DNA from: an uncultured Clostridium sp.
GTDB lineage: Bacteria > Bacillota_I > Bacilli_A > RF39 > UBA660
Direction: 5' to 3'
DNA length: 64,000 nucleotides
Assembly (NCBI GenBank): GCA_947427095.1
Contig: CANEGO010000001.1
Location: 1-64,000 of the forward strand
Under the pieces are notes generated by a model. It worked only from the letters and a program-made list of their open reading frames with translations. It was not told where the DNA came from and searched no databases. The stretch's first letter is position 1. Every line of letters starts with the position of its first letter. Below are positions 6,332 to 15,976 of the stretch, in pieces. A program made the position numbers and the translations under genes.

Positions 6332-8082
6332 TATTCCCACTCCGCTATGACTTCGTAATCGAGAACGGCTTTCCCACTTTTTAAATAAATGTTTCCTCGA
6401 ACGGCGAGTGAGTATTCTTCCTTGTCGTTAATGACGCCGATTCCTACATTCTTCTTCGTGGCATTTATGAATTCGATCGGGATACCTTGAGCGAGAAAGT
6501 ATGGGAGTGTTACTGTTTCTAGCTTATCCTTTACCTCAACTTCAAAATTGAAAGACTTTTCATTGTCTAGGGTTATCGCTTTTTGAGTGCAAGTGTAATT
6601 ATTTGAACTTTTACTCACAGTCAAAGTTTGCCATGCTCCCCAGGATGAAGAAGTAGATTCTTTATACCTGTAGCGTACACTTTGGATGGTATTCTTATTG
6701 GTCGTGCCACAAGTTATCAAAGAAAAAATACCACCGACATTTATCTTGGTAGTATTCTCGAACTCATTTAATCTTCTTATGGAAACTGATTGACTAGGCG
6801 GTTCGTAATCAATGACATAAATCACTTTTGTCTTGGTTGTTATGAAACCTCGACTATCAATCGCCGACACATTCAGATTCACTGCACCTGATAAGTTTAA
6901 GATGCCTAGTTCTAATGAAACATCATTCGTAGAGTATGCAATGTTTCCTGACAACTCTCCTACTTCGATTCGGTAGGACACTGGTGTGGCATAATTCTTG
7001 GCTACCATCTTTTTGGCTGATGGTATGGATACTTTTAGTTTTGATTTATTCTTTACGATATAAGTATTGCTTCCTGTAATTCCTACGATTGTTGAGTTAT
7101 TATCAAAATAACTAAAATCTTCGAATGTAGGGTTGCTGTTCGTGATTGTGTAAGTTCCATCTTTGTAATTCCAGTATTTTTCTTCTCCTGCATCGTTTAG
7201 GGTACAAGCAACAACTCGAATTGTAAAAGTTTTACTCGTAGTATAATATTGCATCAAACTTGTTATTTCTGACACACTAAATGTCGCATTAGTTCCTGCT
7301 TTAGAATACCTAGAGGCACCTCCACATTCGAGCCTTATTCGGCAAGTTGCCCCACTTGGATTATTCGCTGTTACTCCAAGCGATGAACCATTGCTCACAT
7401 TGGGTGTATTGCTCGTAATTTGGTTGATTTGATGGGTTGCTTGGTAGTATGCTCCACTATCGGTTGTTAGCCCACTATCTCGCCTTTTAACCCTTAATTT
7501 AAAGTTGTAACCTGTTCCTGGGGAAAGTCCACTTATTGTAAAACTTCCACTCGCTGCATTCACGTCATTACTCACTGTCGCCCAACTACCACCATTGTTC
7601 GTTGAGTATTGGATTGTGCTACAGGTATGTGCTGCACTCCACGAGACACTAACCTGTGTTAGTCCATTAAATCCGGATTTCTTGGATACAGAGAAACCTG
7701 TAATCGATGTGTATGCGGGTGCAACGTATAAATTGTAAGTTCCAGATGTGTGATTGCACCATCCTGAATTTTGAGTATCCTTGGCTGTGAAATAACAAGG
7801 TGTGGATCCACTCGTTTTATTTGATACGGTGTACCATCCAGTCGTTCCATCGAATGCCCAGCCTTTGCTTGATGACTTACAATCTTTCGAGAAAACTTCT
7901 GATCCATTTAAAACAATTCTAAATCTAATGTTATTGTAATACCATCCACCACTCGATTCTAGGTATACTTTCCAATAAAAGCGATACTGCATATCTGCAC
8001 CACTACGTCGTGATTCGTATTGAAGAAGTACACTAGGGTATGGTGACGAATTGTAAACTCTACCACTATGTAACGTTTCCAT
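6331..8082 (-). CDS. DUF859-like tail/baseplate protein
   Basis: A 583-residue phage structural protein. It starts METLHSGRVYNSS, is rich in Ser/Thr/Gly/Tyr, and around residues 125-215 has a fibronectin type III-like module (YTSITGFSVSKKSG ... SGLSPGTGYNFKLRVKRR). The C-terminus (GIPIEFINATKKNVGIGVIN ... AVRGNIYLKSG) is typical of DUF859 tail proteins of Bacillota phages. It lies between the tail-associated protein and the collar genes, so it probably forms the baseplate or upper fibre. Confidence 0.8.
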   Translation of the reverse strand: METLHSGRVYNSSPYPSVLLQYESRRSGADMQYRFYWKVYLESSGGWYYNNIRFRIVLNGSEVFSKDCKSSSKGWAFDGTTGWYTVSNKTSGSTPCYFTAKDTQNSGWCNHTSGTYNLYVAPAYTSITGFSVSKKSGFNGLTQVSVSWSAAHTCSTIQYSTNNGGSWATVSNDVNAASGSFTISGLSPGTGYNFKLRVKRRDSGLTTDSGAYYQATHQINQITSNTPNVSNGSSLGVTANNPSGATCRIRLECGGASRYSKAGTNATFSVSEITSLMQYYTTSKTFTIRVVACTLNDAGEEKYWNYKDGTYTITNSNPTFEDFSYFDNNSTIVGITGSNTYIVKNKSKLKVSIPSAKKMVAKNYATPVSYRIEVGELSGNIAYSTNDVSLELGILNLSGAVNLNVSAIDSRGFITTKTKVIYVIDYEPPSQSVSIRRLNEFENTTKINVGGIFSLITCGTTNKNTIQSVRYRYKESTSSSWGAWQTLTVSKSSNNYTCTQKAITLDNEKSFNFEVEVKDKLETVTLPYFLAQGIPIEFINATKKNVGIGVINDKEEYSLAVRGNIYLKSGKAVLDYEVIAEWE

Positions 8083-10262
8083 TATTCATCGCCTCCTGAT
8101 GGTACAAAAGCCCAGCCTTTATTTGTTCCACTTTGTAGTGCTACTATCTTAATTGGATTCATGGATATTTGAGTCTTGGCTTTTAGTTTTTCTACTTCTG
8201 TGGTATCTCCATTTAATGAGAACACTCTCGTTATCTCGTTATTAACTTTGGCGTATCCAGAAAATTCCATCGGACTCATAACTGTGTAACTTCCATCATA
8301 GACATTTGATTTTACAATCACGCCACTCGATGTGATGTTTACCTGGGTATTTAGGATTTCTCCGTAGGCTTGTTGGTATGGAGTTTTCATTACTCCCACA
8401 TTACACATATTATCCGTGAATGTTGCATCACTATTTGCTGAACCATAAAGCTCGACAAAATAAAAGGACTGCTTTGGTAGTAATCCTTTGAGTAAATATT
8501 CTTTATAGAACGATTCTTCATTCTCGCCTAACTGTATGATGTAACTTTCGACATCGTTATACACTTTAAAGTAACAACTTCCTTGAAGTCCTTTTTTTAT
8601 AATAGTAGAAAAAGTGTAATAAGTTTTTTGTGCCTGTGGTATATCTTCAGTATCGGCTTTTACTGTTATCTTCTGTTTAATCTTTCCGCCATTAAAGACA
8701 AACGCTCCGCCACTTTGACTTCCGTTGAGTGTTAAGTCGGCGTTGCTAATATGTGCAACTCCACCTTCATATTCCCAACTTTGAAATCCAGCAAACCCTA
8801 CACTATTTAAAATCAAGTTAGATCCTCCGGAGTGTTGGATGTCGAACTTGAACCCCTCAATATCTAACTGCAAACTATGGAGCGTGTCCGCGAGTCCTAC
8901 TATTCTTTCAATTGACATTTGACCTGCTGTGATAAAGTCAGCAACAATTTTCCCATCTGCGGTCATAGCAATTCCATAAGGACCACTTATTCCTGTTGAT
9001 GAGTATCCTAATCCGTTGATGTTCCATCTCCATACTTTCTCGGCTTCGGTCGGATTCTCATTGTCCATTATAAATAATTCGTTGCGTGTCTTATAAACAT
9101 AGCCTCCCATAGCATTAACGATTTGGCTCGTTGCATTTTGTTTGGCATTATTTAAAACATTAACATCTATCTGTTCTAATTTCTTTATAAGAGCATTTGT
9201 ATTATTGATGAAACTGCCTTTTTTCGTATCGCTATTCGATAGTTCGAATTCGGTATATTTCTTGGCTAGGACATCGTAGGTTGTCGATACTACTTTTAAT
9301 CTTTCATGAAGGTTTAAATGTGGTACGATAGCTGTCACGAAATCTCCTAGGTATATTTTTTCCATGGTCTTGTAGAGCCTCTTGTATTCCTCGGTTTTGG
9401 ATAACTCTAAAAAGTCCACTTGAATTGTTATAACTGGTTTATCGATTCCTTGGTTATATTGGTCGTATGTCGCCTGTCGTAATTGCTCGAGTGCCATCTC
9501 CTGGGTAATTCCATTTTCTTCATCGATTTGTATTTCCGAGAATTCTATCTTTTGAATTTTAGGATGTATGTAGTTTTCAATAAGTGGACTATCGATGAAA
9601 AGTTCTGGAAGTAATAAACCATCGAACCCTTGCGGATAAATCCTTGTAACTACACCTGTGATATCGATATCCCATGTAATTTCTTTCATGTTCTTTCCGT
9701 ATCTGATTTGAACTCCTCGATCTTGCCCCTTATTCATATTCATGGCAAAGTGCTTGTTATTCCTATGAAGTTCTCCACCCCATCTATTTATGAAGGAGTT
9801 GTCATCTCCTAGAACTGATGCTACGAAATTCTTTCGCACATATCTTGCACTAGCGACTTTTTGAATATCAGAAGAACAAGAGAAGTCATTGGCATACACT
9901 GTTCTTTGTAACATCCACTTTAGGGCTGCATCTCCGTTCTTATCAGTGGGCGAAACATCCACAAGAAAGTTATCAGAGAGATCATAGAATATGTGCGTGG
10001 CATACACTTTTATTCTCTTTAGTTGCTTGGATATTAGTTTAATTCTGAATAATTGGTCCTCGCCACTAGGGTTTCCAACTGGTGCTTTTATGATATTTTC
10101 TTCTATGAGATATTCTATCAATGCCCCACCGATTGGGTATTCTAGCTCGATGTCATATTGTCCATTTAAAACCTCAGTACAAGTACAAGTAAGAACATCT
10201 CTTAAAATTCCGTATCCGTTATGTTCGAAGTTTACTTCATTTTTCTCATAGATTCTTATCAT
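8082..10262 (-). CDS. Tail-associated protein (prophage endopeptidase-tail type)
   Basis: A 726-residue minor structural protein. The first 370 residues match the prophage tail / Gp18-like baseplate hub family (VLTCTCTEVLNGQYDIELEY, then ATHIFYDLSDNFL). A central region (GLGYSSTGISGPYGIAMTADG) is the strand-rich joint seen in these proteins, and the C-terminal part resembles a carbohydrate-binding sandwich (NLILNSVGFAGFQSWEYEG). It would cap the tail tube and contact the envelope. The second ATG is preferred because GGAG lies nine bases upstream. Confidence 0.85.
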   Translation of the reverse strand: MIRIYEKNEVNFEHNGYGILRDVLTCTCTEVLNGQYDIELEYPIGGALIEYLIEENIIKAPVGNPSGEDQLFRIKLISKQLKRIKVYATHIFYDLSDNFLVDVSPTDKNGDAALKWMLQRTVYANDFSCSSDIQKVASARYVRKNFVASVLGDDNSFINRWGGELHRNNKHFAMNMNKGQDRGVQIRYGKNMKEITWDIDITGVVTRIYPQGFDGLLLPELFIDSPLIENYIHPKIQKIEFSEIQIDEENGITQEMALEQLRQATYDQYNQGIDKPVITIQVDFLELSKTEEYKRLYKTMEKIYLGDFVTAIVPHLNLHERLKVVSTTYDVLAKKYTEFELSNSDTKKGSFINNTNALIKKLEQIDVNVLNNAKQNATSQIVNAMGGYVYKTRNELFIMDNENPTEAEKVWRWNINGLGYSSTGISGPYGIAMTADGKIVADFITAGQMSIERIVGLADTLHSLQLDIEGFKFDIQHSGGSNLILNSVGFAGFQSWEYEGGVAHISNADLTLNGSQSGGAFVFNGGKIKQKITVKADTEDIPQAQKTYYTFSTIIKKGLQGSCYFKVYNDVESYIIQLGENEESFYKEYLLKGLLPKQSFYFVELYGSANSDATFTDNMCNVGVMKTPYQQAYGEILNTQVNITSSGVIVKSNVYDGSYTVMSPMEFSGYAKVNNEITRVFSLNGDTTEVEKLKAKTQISMNPIKIVALQSGTNKGWAFVPSGGDE

Positions 10263-10990
10263 AGCCATAAACTCCTATATTCGATATTCATTTGTATGAA
10301 CTCGGATGGTTCTTCGCATAAAATACTGATTGTATTTTCTCCTGGAGTTAACACTGGGAAATCTCCAACCATATGACTATTCATATTCGTTCCTATCTCA
10401 TCTGTGACATTCATAAGTTCTCCATCTATAACTATCGGACTTTCAAGGTCTGTAAAATGCATGATCGTGTTATTGATATGGATTTCTATATCTCCACTTG
10501 CCTCCAAGTAAATTTTAGGATGCGTGTCGTAAAATGATACCACATCTATTACTTGCTCGTCCTCTACTGTTATTGGTATTACTGTGGGTAATACTGATTT
10601 GGCGAAAGGTTGCACCTCGAATGTTATCATAAACCTACGATACCTTTTAAACAGGCGTTCTATCGGTATTGCATTGATAATTGTTGCCTCGTAATAATAG
10701 TTAGGATAATCAGAAAAGATTAAATCTCCATGTCCATCGAGCCACACTAATATATCCTGAATAAGTGCATCAATTTCTGCTTGAGATTTTCCATTAGGTG
10801 GTAAGAAGGTACACTCTATCTCTAGTGTTTTCCCATTATATGCATCTTCACTTTCAAATAAAAAACCATCGCGTCCGGGAACTGTGATGAGTTCCCCTCG
10901 GCGTTCTGGTTTTGTTCTTGGTGGCAATTTCAAAAGTGATATACCCATCTCTCTTGAGTTTTTACCCTTAAAAATAAAATATGGTTTCAC
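10259..10990 (-). CDS. Distal tail protein (Dit)
   Basis: A 243-residue distal tail protein that forms the hexameric hub between tail tube and baseplate. FIFKGKNSREMGISLLKLPP and TVPGRDGFLFESEDAYNGKTL are typical of the siphovirus Dit family. The GTG start is supported by GGAGG, which lies in the last codons of the tape measure gene (TMP); an upstream ATG would overlap that gene by 68 bases. It overlaps the tail-associated gene by four bases. Confidence 0.85.
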   Translation of the reverse strand: MKPYFIFKGKNSREMGISLLKLPPRTKPERRGELITVPGRDGFLFESEDAYNGKTLEIECTFLPPNGKSQAEIDALIQDILVWLDGHGDLIFSDYPNYYYEATIINAIPIERLFKRYRRFMITFEVQPFAKSVLPTVIPITVEDEQVIDVVSFYDTHPKIYLEASGDIEIHINNTIMHFTDLESPIVIDGELMNVTDEIGTNMNSHMVGDFPVLTPGENTISILCEEPSEFIQMNIEYRSLWL

Positions 10991-10994
10991 TTTT

Positions 10995-13649
10995 CTATCC
11001 TCCATTTCCAAGTAATTCTTTTTTAGCGATGTATTCCATCTCTGACATAAGTTTCTCGACATCTTCTTCTCGGTTATTCTCGAAATGCTCTATTGTTAAG
11101 TAAATATTAACATTTTTATTCGTTGTATTCTTGGTTGTATTGTTTACCTGTGATGTCGTATTGTTTTTCTTTGGATTTAACCCACGAAGTTCATAATCGA
11201 GTCCATCTGGTACAAAGTTCATCGTATTCATTAAATTGTCCATGGAGTCCTCTACCTTATCAAGGTTATTATCAACACCAATTGCGAGTCCTTCATCGAT
11301 ATTCTCTCCAAATCCCATGAACACTCTTGATGGAGAGTTAATTCCGAAGAATTTCTTAAATGCATTGATAGCGCCCTTCGCTATACTTTTCATCGTTTCA
11401 ACGACCAGGTCTTTCGCAGCTTTAAGTCCTTTTACTAATCCATCAATGATTGACTTTCCAATTGAGCCCCAGTCGATTTGAGTAAACGCTTTAAAAATTG
11501 CCGAGATGATTTGAGGTATCGCCTCTACGATTTTTGGGATTGCCTTCACTAGCCCTTGAGCGAGTGCCACGATCAACTTTATCCCTGTGTCGATTAGCAT
11601 AGGCAAATTTTGAACTATAAAATCAATCAAGCGGAGAATTACGTTCAGAATTCCATCGATGATTTTGTCGATGTTATTTACGATTCCTTGAGTTAGTGCA
11701 AGGAGCAATTTCAGACCTGTTTGTAAAATTAAAGGCAAATTGTCTATAATTTTGTTCACGACCATAAAAATCACATCTAGGATTTTCGATAGTAGTTGGT
11801 CGACATTGTCAGTGATTCCCTGGGCGAGTGTTACGATTATTGAAATCGCCCCATCGATTAGAACTGGCACATTCGCTAGAATTACATCTAGGAGTGTCAT
11901 CAGTAAGTCTAATCCGAGTGGTATCAAACGTGGAATTTCCGCGGTTATCATATCGACAAATCCACTAATAATTGTCGGTGCTTTTTCAATTGCTATTGTA
12001 AGGAATTTATCGAGTTGTTCTCCGAATTGACTTTGTGCGAGTCCTAGTCCTGCTAGGAGTAATCCTACTATCGCAAATGGTCCTACTAGCTTCATCGCAA
12101 GTGTAGCGACCTTTTGAAGTTTGGATGCTCCGGCTGTTGCAATCGTTCCTAGTTTAGAAAATGCCTGTTGCACCTTACTTAGCATTGGAGACAAGGCTGT
12201 TCCTATCTTCTGTGTCATTGGTGCAAAAAAGCCACTTATCTTGCTTGTAAGTGGTGCTATCTTGTTCGAGATGGCATCTCCTACTGTTCCTAGGAAAGGA
12301 ATTTTACTTACGAACTTATCAATGGCACTTACACACGATGTTCCCATATGTGATGAGAACTCTTTTAATCCTTTACCTGCTACTCCGATTTTCTTCGCCA
12401 TCATATCGATTCCAGAGTATGCCGAAGATACACCTTTTGTAAGTTTACCAAGAACTACGAGTCCTGGTCCAATAGACGCAGCAAATGCTCCCATTTTAAG
12501 AACTGTCATCTGGGTTTCTTGATCCATGGTCGTAAACTTGGCAATCAAACCATTAACGACTTGTATCATCTTTGTTGCCTGTGGCAAGATGTTATTTCCT
12601 AGAACTGTTGCGAGTTCTTTCATGCCTTCGGTCAATATTCTTGTTTGGTTAGCGAACCCCTGGTTTGTTCTTGCAAAGTCGCCACTAGCATTCTTCGTAA
12701 CTTCTGTAACATAACCTAAACGGAGCATGACTTTTTCTTGTTGGTTCATGTCTTTGATGCTCTTTTTAATTCCTGCCGATTTTGCATATTCGGTCAGGTT
12801 GGTTTCAGTCATTACGATTCCGTATTTCTTTAAGGCTTCGGTTTCTCCTGTGAATATTGCAGCAAGAGCGACTTGCGCCATCTCTTGGCTTGTATTTTTA
12901 AATGATGCCATGTCTGCACTTAACTGAACGAGTTTCATGGAAACATCGGCGGCTTTATCCTTAGTTAGTCCTAGGGCTGTTGCCATATCTCCATAAAGTG
13001 CTGCACCATCTAATGCACTTTGTTTTGACAATCCCATTGCTGTTAGGGATGTGTCACTCCATTTCATAATGGTGTCCGTACAATCTCCGAATACTACTTC
13101 GGTCTTACTTACTGTTTCTTCTAAATCGGACGCCATCTTAACGCCTGCTACGGTTGCAGCTATAAGTGGTGTCGTTAGTTTTGTAGTAAGGCTATTTCCT
13201 AGTCTTTCTACTCTATCTCCAAATGTGAAAAGTTTGGAGTTGATGGAGTCAACCTTTTTACTAAAATTATCAAGGAGTGATGGTTGTTGTTTCAGTTGCT
13301 CTTTGACTTCTCGTAGTTCTTGCTCCATCTTATTCAATGCGGTTGTCGCATTGTTCATTTTAATTTCTAAATTTTGGGTAGCATTGGCATCTTCGCCTTT
13401 AGTCTTTACTGACTCCTCATAGGCTTTTCGTAATCCCTCTACCTTCTTTTTTTGAAGTTCGATTTTTTCGGATAAACTTGACGCCTTGGTTTTTAATTGC
13501 TCGGATGTATTACCAAAGTTTTTGGTGCTACTTTGGGCTACCTTTAATTCACTATCTAATATTTTTAATTGCTTATCGATTCTTTGGACTCCGGCTTCGA
13601 ATTCCTTTGAGTCGAATAGCATTCCGACTTTAAGTTTCCAATTCGCCAT
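10995..13649 (-). CDS. Tail tape measure protein
   Basis: An 884-residue tape measure protein that sets tail length and passes into the cell during DNA injection. Residues 1-140 are coiled coil, 145-420 the TP901-type conserved core (MASDLEETVSKTEVVFGDCT ... GFANQTRILTEGMKELATVL), followed by hydrophobic helices. Residues about 575-715 contain about four related 38-residue units, each with a LAQGI/LTQGI motif and NLPxLI or similar. The tail ends near YIAKKELLGNGG. Its codons for the last residues provide the ribosome site for Dit. Confidence 0.93.
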   Translation of the reverse strand: MANWKLKVGMLFDSKEFEAGVQRIDKQLKILDSELKVAQSSTKNFGNTSEQLKTKASSLSEKIELQKKKVEGLRKAYEESVKTKGEDANATQNLEIKMNNATTALNKMEQELREVKEQLKQQPSLLDNFSKKVDSINSKLFTFGDRVERLGNSLTTKLTTPLIAATVAGVKMASDLEETVSKTEVVFGDCTDTIMKWSDTSLTAMGLSKQSALDGAALYGDMATALGLTKDKAADVSMKLVQLSADMASFKNTSQEMAQVALAAIFTGETEALKKYGIVMTETNLTEYAKSAGIKKSIKDMNQQEKVMLRLGYVTEVTKNASGDFARTNQGFANQTRILTEGMKELATVLGNNILPQATKMIQVVNGLIAKFTTMDQETQMTVLKMGAFAASIGPGLVVLGKLTKGVSSAYSGIDMMAKKIGVAGKGLKEFSSHMGTSCVSAIDKFVSKIPFLGTVGDAISNKIAPLTSKISGFFAPMTQKIGTALSPMLSKVQQAFSKLGTIATAGASKLQKVATLAMKLVGPFAIVGLLLAGLGLAQSQFGEQLDKFLTIAIEKAPTIISGFVDMITAEIPRLIPLGLDLLMTLLDVILANVPVLIDGAISIIVTLAQGITDNVDQLLSKILDVIFMVVNKIIDNLPLILQTGLKLLLALTQGIVNNIDKIIDGILNVILRLIDFIVQNLPMLIDTGIKLIVALAQGLVKAIPKIVEAIPQIISAIFKAFTQIDWGSIGKSIIDGLVKGLKAAKDLVVETMKSIAKGAINAFKKFFGINSPSRVFMGFGENIDEGLAIGVDNNLDKVEDSMDNLMNTMNFVPDGLDYELRGLNPKKNNTTSQVNNTTKNTTNKNVNIYLTIEHFENNREEDVEKLMSEMEYIAKKELLGNGG

Positions 13650-13668
13650 TTCAGTTTTCCTTTCTTAA

Positions 13669-13884
13669 TTAGAAAACATCATCAATGTAACCGAACTGTA
13701 CCTCACTTTCCGGACCATCATTTTCATCGGTTTTAAATCTTGCATAAATTCTCGATTTAATTACCAATTGCTTTGGTGTACTTCTCCAAAACTCATCATC
13801 ATCCATTTTGAGAATTTCTTTACCTAAATAATAAAGCCATTCCCAGTCTATTCCGCTCTGCGTGGTTGATGATCCGGATGTTCG
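13669..13884 (-). CDS. -1 frame extension of the tail chaperone (G-T product)
   Basis: This 71-codon open frame has no start codon of its own in a sensible place and continues the tail chaperone in the -1 frame. It reads RTSGSSTTQSGIDWEWLYYL ... DDDEFWRSTPKQL and ends in GYIDDVF, a pattern typical of the T domain of siphovirus tail chaperones (DWxWLYY, EFWRSTPK). A ribosome slipping on AAAAAAC at 13884-13890 would make a fusion of about 200 residues. The stop lies 19 bases before the tape measure start, the usual place. Confidence 0.88.
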   Translation of the reverse strand, partial: RTSGSSTTQSGIDWEWLYYLGKEILKMDDDEFWRSTPKQLVIKSRIYARFKTDENDGPESEVQFGYIDDVF

Positions 13885-14270
13885 TTTTTTGTTGACGCTT
13901 CCTTTTCATCTTCCTCGCCCTCCTCGAACGCATTATTGATTAGTTTTGTGATTGCCCTTTCAATTGTTGTAAAATTGTTCATGTCAATTAGTCTACCAAC
14001 TTCGAACTCGGTTAAGCTTTCATCGGTAGATTTCAACACAGCATATAAAAATGACCTAACGGCTTTTAGTTTTTTCTTCTTTAATTCTGCTATGGCGATT
14101 TGTAATGAACCGAAGATATCTTCTAGTTCTGCCATCGCATTAAGGTCGAAGTTCATCTCGTACTTCTTACCTTTCAATTCGATTGTCGTTGTTTGAACTT
14201 GTAAGTCCTTTCCAGTCACTCTCTTTTGTCCATTGTAATTGTTATTACGATGTTTTTTATTCTTACTCAT
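13848..14270 (-). CDS. Tail assembly chaperone, zero-frame product (gpG-like)
   Basis: A 140-residue chaperone that holds the tape measure during tail assembly. KGKKYEMNFDLNAMAELEDI is the usual start of the folded domain, and the tail is rich in Glu and Lys (EEGEEDEKEASTKNE). It lies between the major tail protein and the tape measure, as in lambda gpG/gpGT. A small fraction of ribosomes should shift at 13884-13890 to make the longer product. Confidence 0.88.
   Translation of the reverse strand: MSKNKKHRNNNYNGQKRVTGKDLQVQTTTIELKGKKYEMNFDLNAMAELEDIFGSLQIAIAELKKKKLKAVRSFLYAVLKSTDESLTEFEVGRLIDMNNFTTIERAITKLINNAFEEGEEDEKEASTKNEHPDHQPRRAE
13884..13890 (-). promoter_or_regulatory. Programmed -1 frameshift slippery site A_AAA_AAC
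   Basis: On the coding strand the zero-frame codons ACA AAA AAC give the canonical heptamer A AAA AAC. Both tRNAs can re-pair with AAA after slipping back one base, and the -1 frame is then open for 71 codons encoding the T domain. The zero-frame stop is 12 codons downstream. Confidence 0.88.
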
Positions 14271-14283
14271 GATTTGTTCCTTT

Positions 14284-14901
14284 CTACTCGCTTGGAGTTA
14301 CCTCACTTGGTTCTTGCACTGATGTAAAGAAGTTTTTAATCTTTTCAGCATCTGCACCAGTTGCATCGGTATCTAGCATTAATCTCCAGTTACCATCACT
14401 ATCTCGATCGTAGAACTTACCCTTAATCTTGGTAGTCTTACTGTTAGGTTTTTCTCCTTTGGTTTCGTATTCATCTTCGATTTCAGAGAATTTTCCTTTG
14501 TATAAAACACAATAGCGATACACAGGATTTGCTTTTGTACTATTCGATTTTTCACTTCTAAATAAAAGGGCTAGTTTTGGTGGTAAGTCACTACTATTTT
14601 CTACTAACTCTCCATTATGGTATCTCTTACCTAGAAGTAATGCACGATGTTCTAGTGTAAGTGCGTTTTGTTCGATTTCTACCTCGCATCCTGCGAATGC
14701 TGATAGTTCATCTTCCACCCCATCATCACTATACAATGTTTCACTATTCACACTTGGTGTAATCTTTGCAGTGATGGCACGGCTTATTTTTACTGGTACT
14801 TTATAAACTGTTCCACTAATTCCATCACTTTCGATTAGTGCAACGTGGACATCTTTAAGACCTATCTGTCTTGGTACTACTGATTTGTCAGCTACAGGCA
14901 T
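14284..14901 (-). CDS. Major tail protein
   Basis: A 205-residue major tail (tube) protein of the phi13 type: PVADKSVVPRQIGLKDVHVA near the N-terminus, SDDGVEDELSAFAGCEVEIE in the middle, and a C-terminal KIKGKFYDRDSDGNWRLMLD. It polymerises around the tape measure. The start follows AGGAGGTTG at good spacing; a longer frame upstream would overlap the tail-completion gene and lacks a site. Confidence 0.88.
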   Translation of the reverse strand: MPVADKSVVPRQIGLKDVHVALIESDGISGTVYKVPVKISRAITAKITPSVNSETLYSDDGVEDELSAFAGCEVEIEQNALTLEHRALLLGKRYHNGELVENSSDLPPKLALLFRSEKSNSTKANPVYRYCVLYKGKFSEIEDEYETKGEKPNSKTTKIKGKFYDRDSDGNWRLMLDTDATGADAEKIKNFFTSVQEPSEVTPSE

Positions 14902-14902
14902 C

Positions 14903-15241
14903 TTATTCAACCTCCTTTGTATTTTCCAATTTGAACCGGAATGCCTTATGATACATTTTTGTATCTTTTTCGTATAAATCTTCTTCATCATCTAGGTAGA
15001 AGTCCTCGGACTCCATGGCATCGATGATTTGTTTTTCTAAATGTTTGTATTTTGGATTTTTAGTCCATAGGTCAACTTGTACGATATAAATTGCTCGGTT
15101 GACCTCATCTTCTGAATACTCGTATTCGTAGTCGTATTCAAAAAATGTGATATAAGTTTCTGGTGGATTTATAATCTCCTGGTATCCACTTGTAATGTCT
15201 AGGAGATTAAGTGCTTTCTTTGTTTTCTCTCGTATTGTCAT
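14903..15241 (-). CDS. Tail completion / terminator protein
   Basis: A 112-residue protein in the position of the HK97 gp11/DUF3168-type tail terminator, directly before the major tail gene. It has a mixed alpha-beta pattern with YTEYEYxxDxVNRxxYIVQVDLWTK-like features (visible as EDEVNRAIYIVQVDLWTK). It probably closes the tail end that joins the head. It overlaps the gp10-like gene by four bases. Confidence 0.7.
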   Translation of the reverse strand: MTIREKTKKALNLLDITSGYQEIINPPETYITFFEYDYEYEYSEDEVNRAIYIVQVDLWTKNPKYKHLEKQIIDAMESEDFYLDDEEDLYEKDTKMYHKAFRFKLENTKEVE

Positions 15242-15657
15242 AGTCCTAGTTCCTTTCGTACTCTCTCCGAGAACACATTAAAGCATTGATTCTTATTCTT
15301 ACTCATCGATTTGTTCATGAATGGTTTCTTTGGATATTTACTATTCGAAGTTCCCCATTCAGAAAACTTGGCATAGAAGTAATCACTTCGATCAGACTTT
15401 TCCCATCCATATTCGATGGCACGATATCCGTTCTCTCGGACTAATTTTAAAGGAATATTGTCTGCCATGTGACCACTTCCATATTTGCCTTGGTGTCCTT
15501 TCTTATCTCGAGGAGCTAGTTTTTGAGCATCCTTGTATGCTGGTTGTATTGCTTCCTCTAGGGCATCATCGATGACATTGCTTTCCAGAAGTTCGTTCAT
15601 TTTGTTTAAGTCATTTACGATGGCATCAAGTCCATCAAAATCAAGTCTTGCGGGCAT
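15238..15657 (-). CDS. HK97 gp10-like head-tail protein
   Basis: A 139-residue member of the HK97 gp10 family. AIQPAYKDAQKLAPRDKKGH, followed later by YFYAKFSEWGTSN and KPFMNKSM, is the usual signature. It works at the head-tail junction or in tail maturation. It overlaps the neighbouring connector genes on both sides (20 and 4 bases), as is common in this module. Confidence 0.88.
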   Translation of the reverse strand: MPARLDFDGLDAIVNDLNKMNELLESNVIDDALEEAIQPAYKDAQKLAPRDKKGHQGKYGSGHMADNIPLKLVRENGYRAIEYGWEKSDRSDYFYAKFSEWGTSNSKYPKKPFMNKSMSKNKNQCFNVFSERVRKELGL

Positions 15658-15976
15658 AGAGTTTCTCGCCTTTCGTAATTAATTTGATGTAGTTCTCATC
15701 CACTTCACAGATGTCGAGTACCTCATATATGCGGTTCTCATACACTATTCGGATATCACTACTACATAGTGACTTGTAATTTTTGCGAATTGTCATATTC
15801 GTTTCGACTTGAGTAGTTATGGAGTTATCATCGTTCGTGGTTCTCACTATCTTATCTTCGAGTGATGCGAAGATCATACGAATAGGTTTCCATGTTTGAA
15901 CTGACACACCTTCGCTGTCATATTCTTGCTCGAACTTTTGGATTTCGATTTTCTTATCAAGTTTCCCCGGATTCAT
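15641..15976 (-). CDS. Head-tail adaptor (SPP1 gp16 / HK97 gp9 type)
   Basis: A 111-residue small beta-rich head closure protein: MNPGKLDKKIEIQKFEQEYD, WKPIRMIFASLEDK, then IRIVYENRIYEVLDI. This is the usual pattern for the phage head-tail joining family. It overlaps the upstream connector by 20 bases and the gp10-like gene by 17. Confidence 0.85.
   Translation of the reverse strand: MNPGKLDKKIEIQKFEQEYDSEGVSVQTWKPIRMIFASLEDKIVRTTNDDNSITTQVETNMTIRKNYKSLCSSDIRIVYENRIYEVLDICEVDENYIKLITKGEKLYARKT

Noticed and set aside
12121-12522. Long plus-strand frame (133 codons) inside the tape measure gene
   Set aside because: Antisense shadow caused by codon bias of a long helical gene; no ribosome site.
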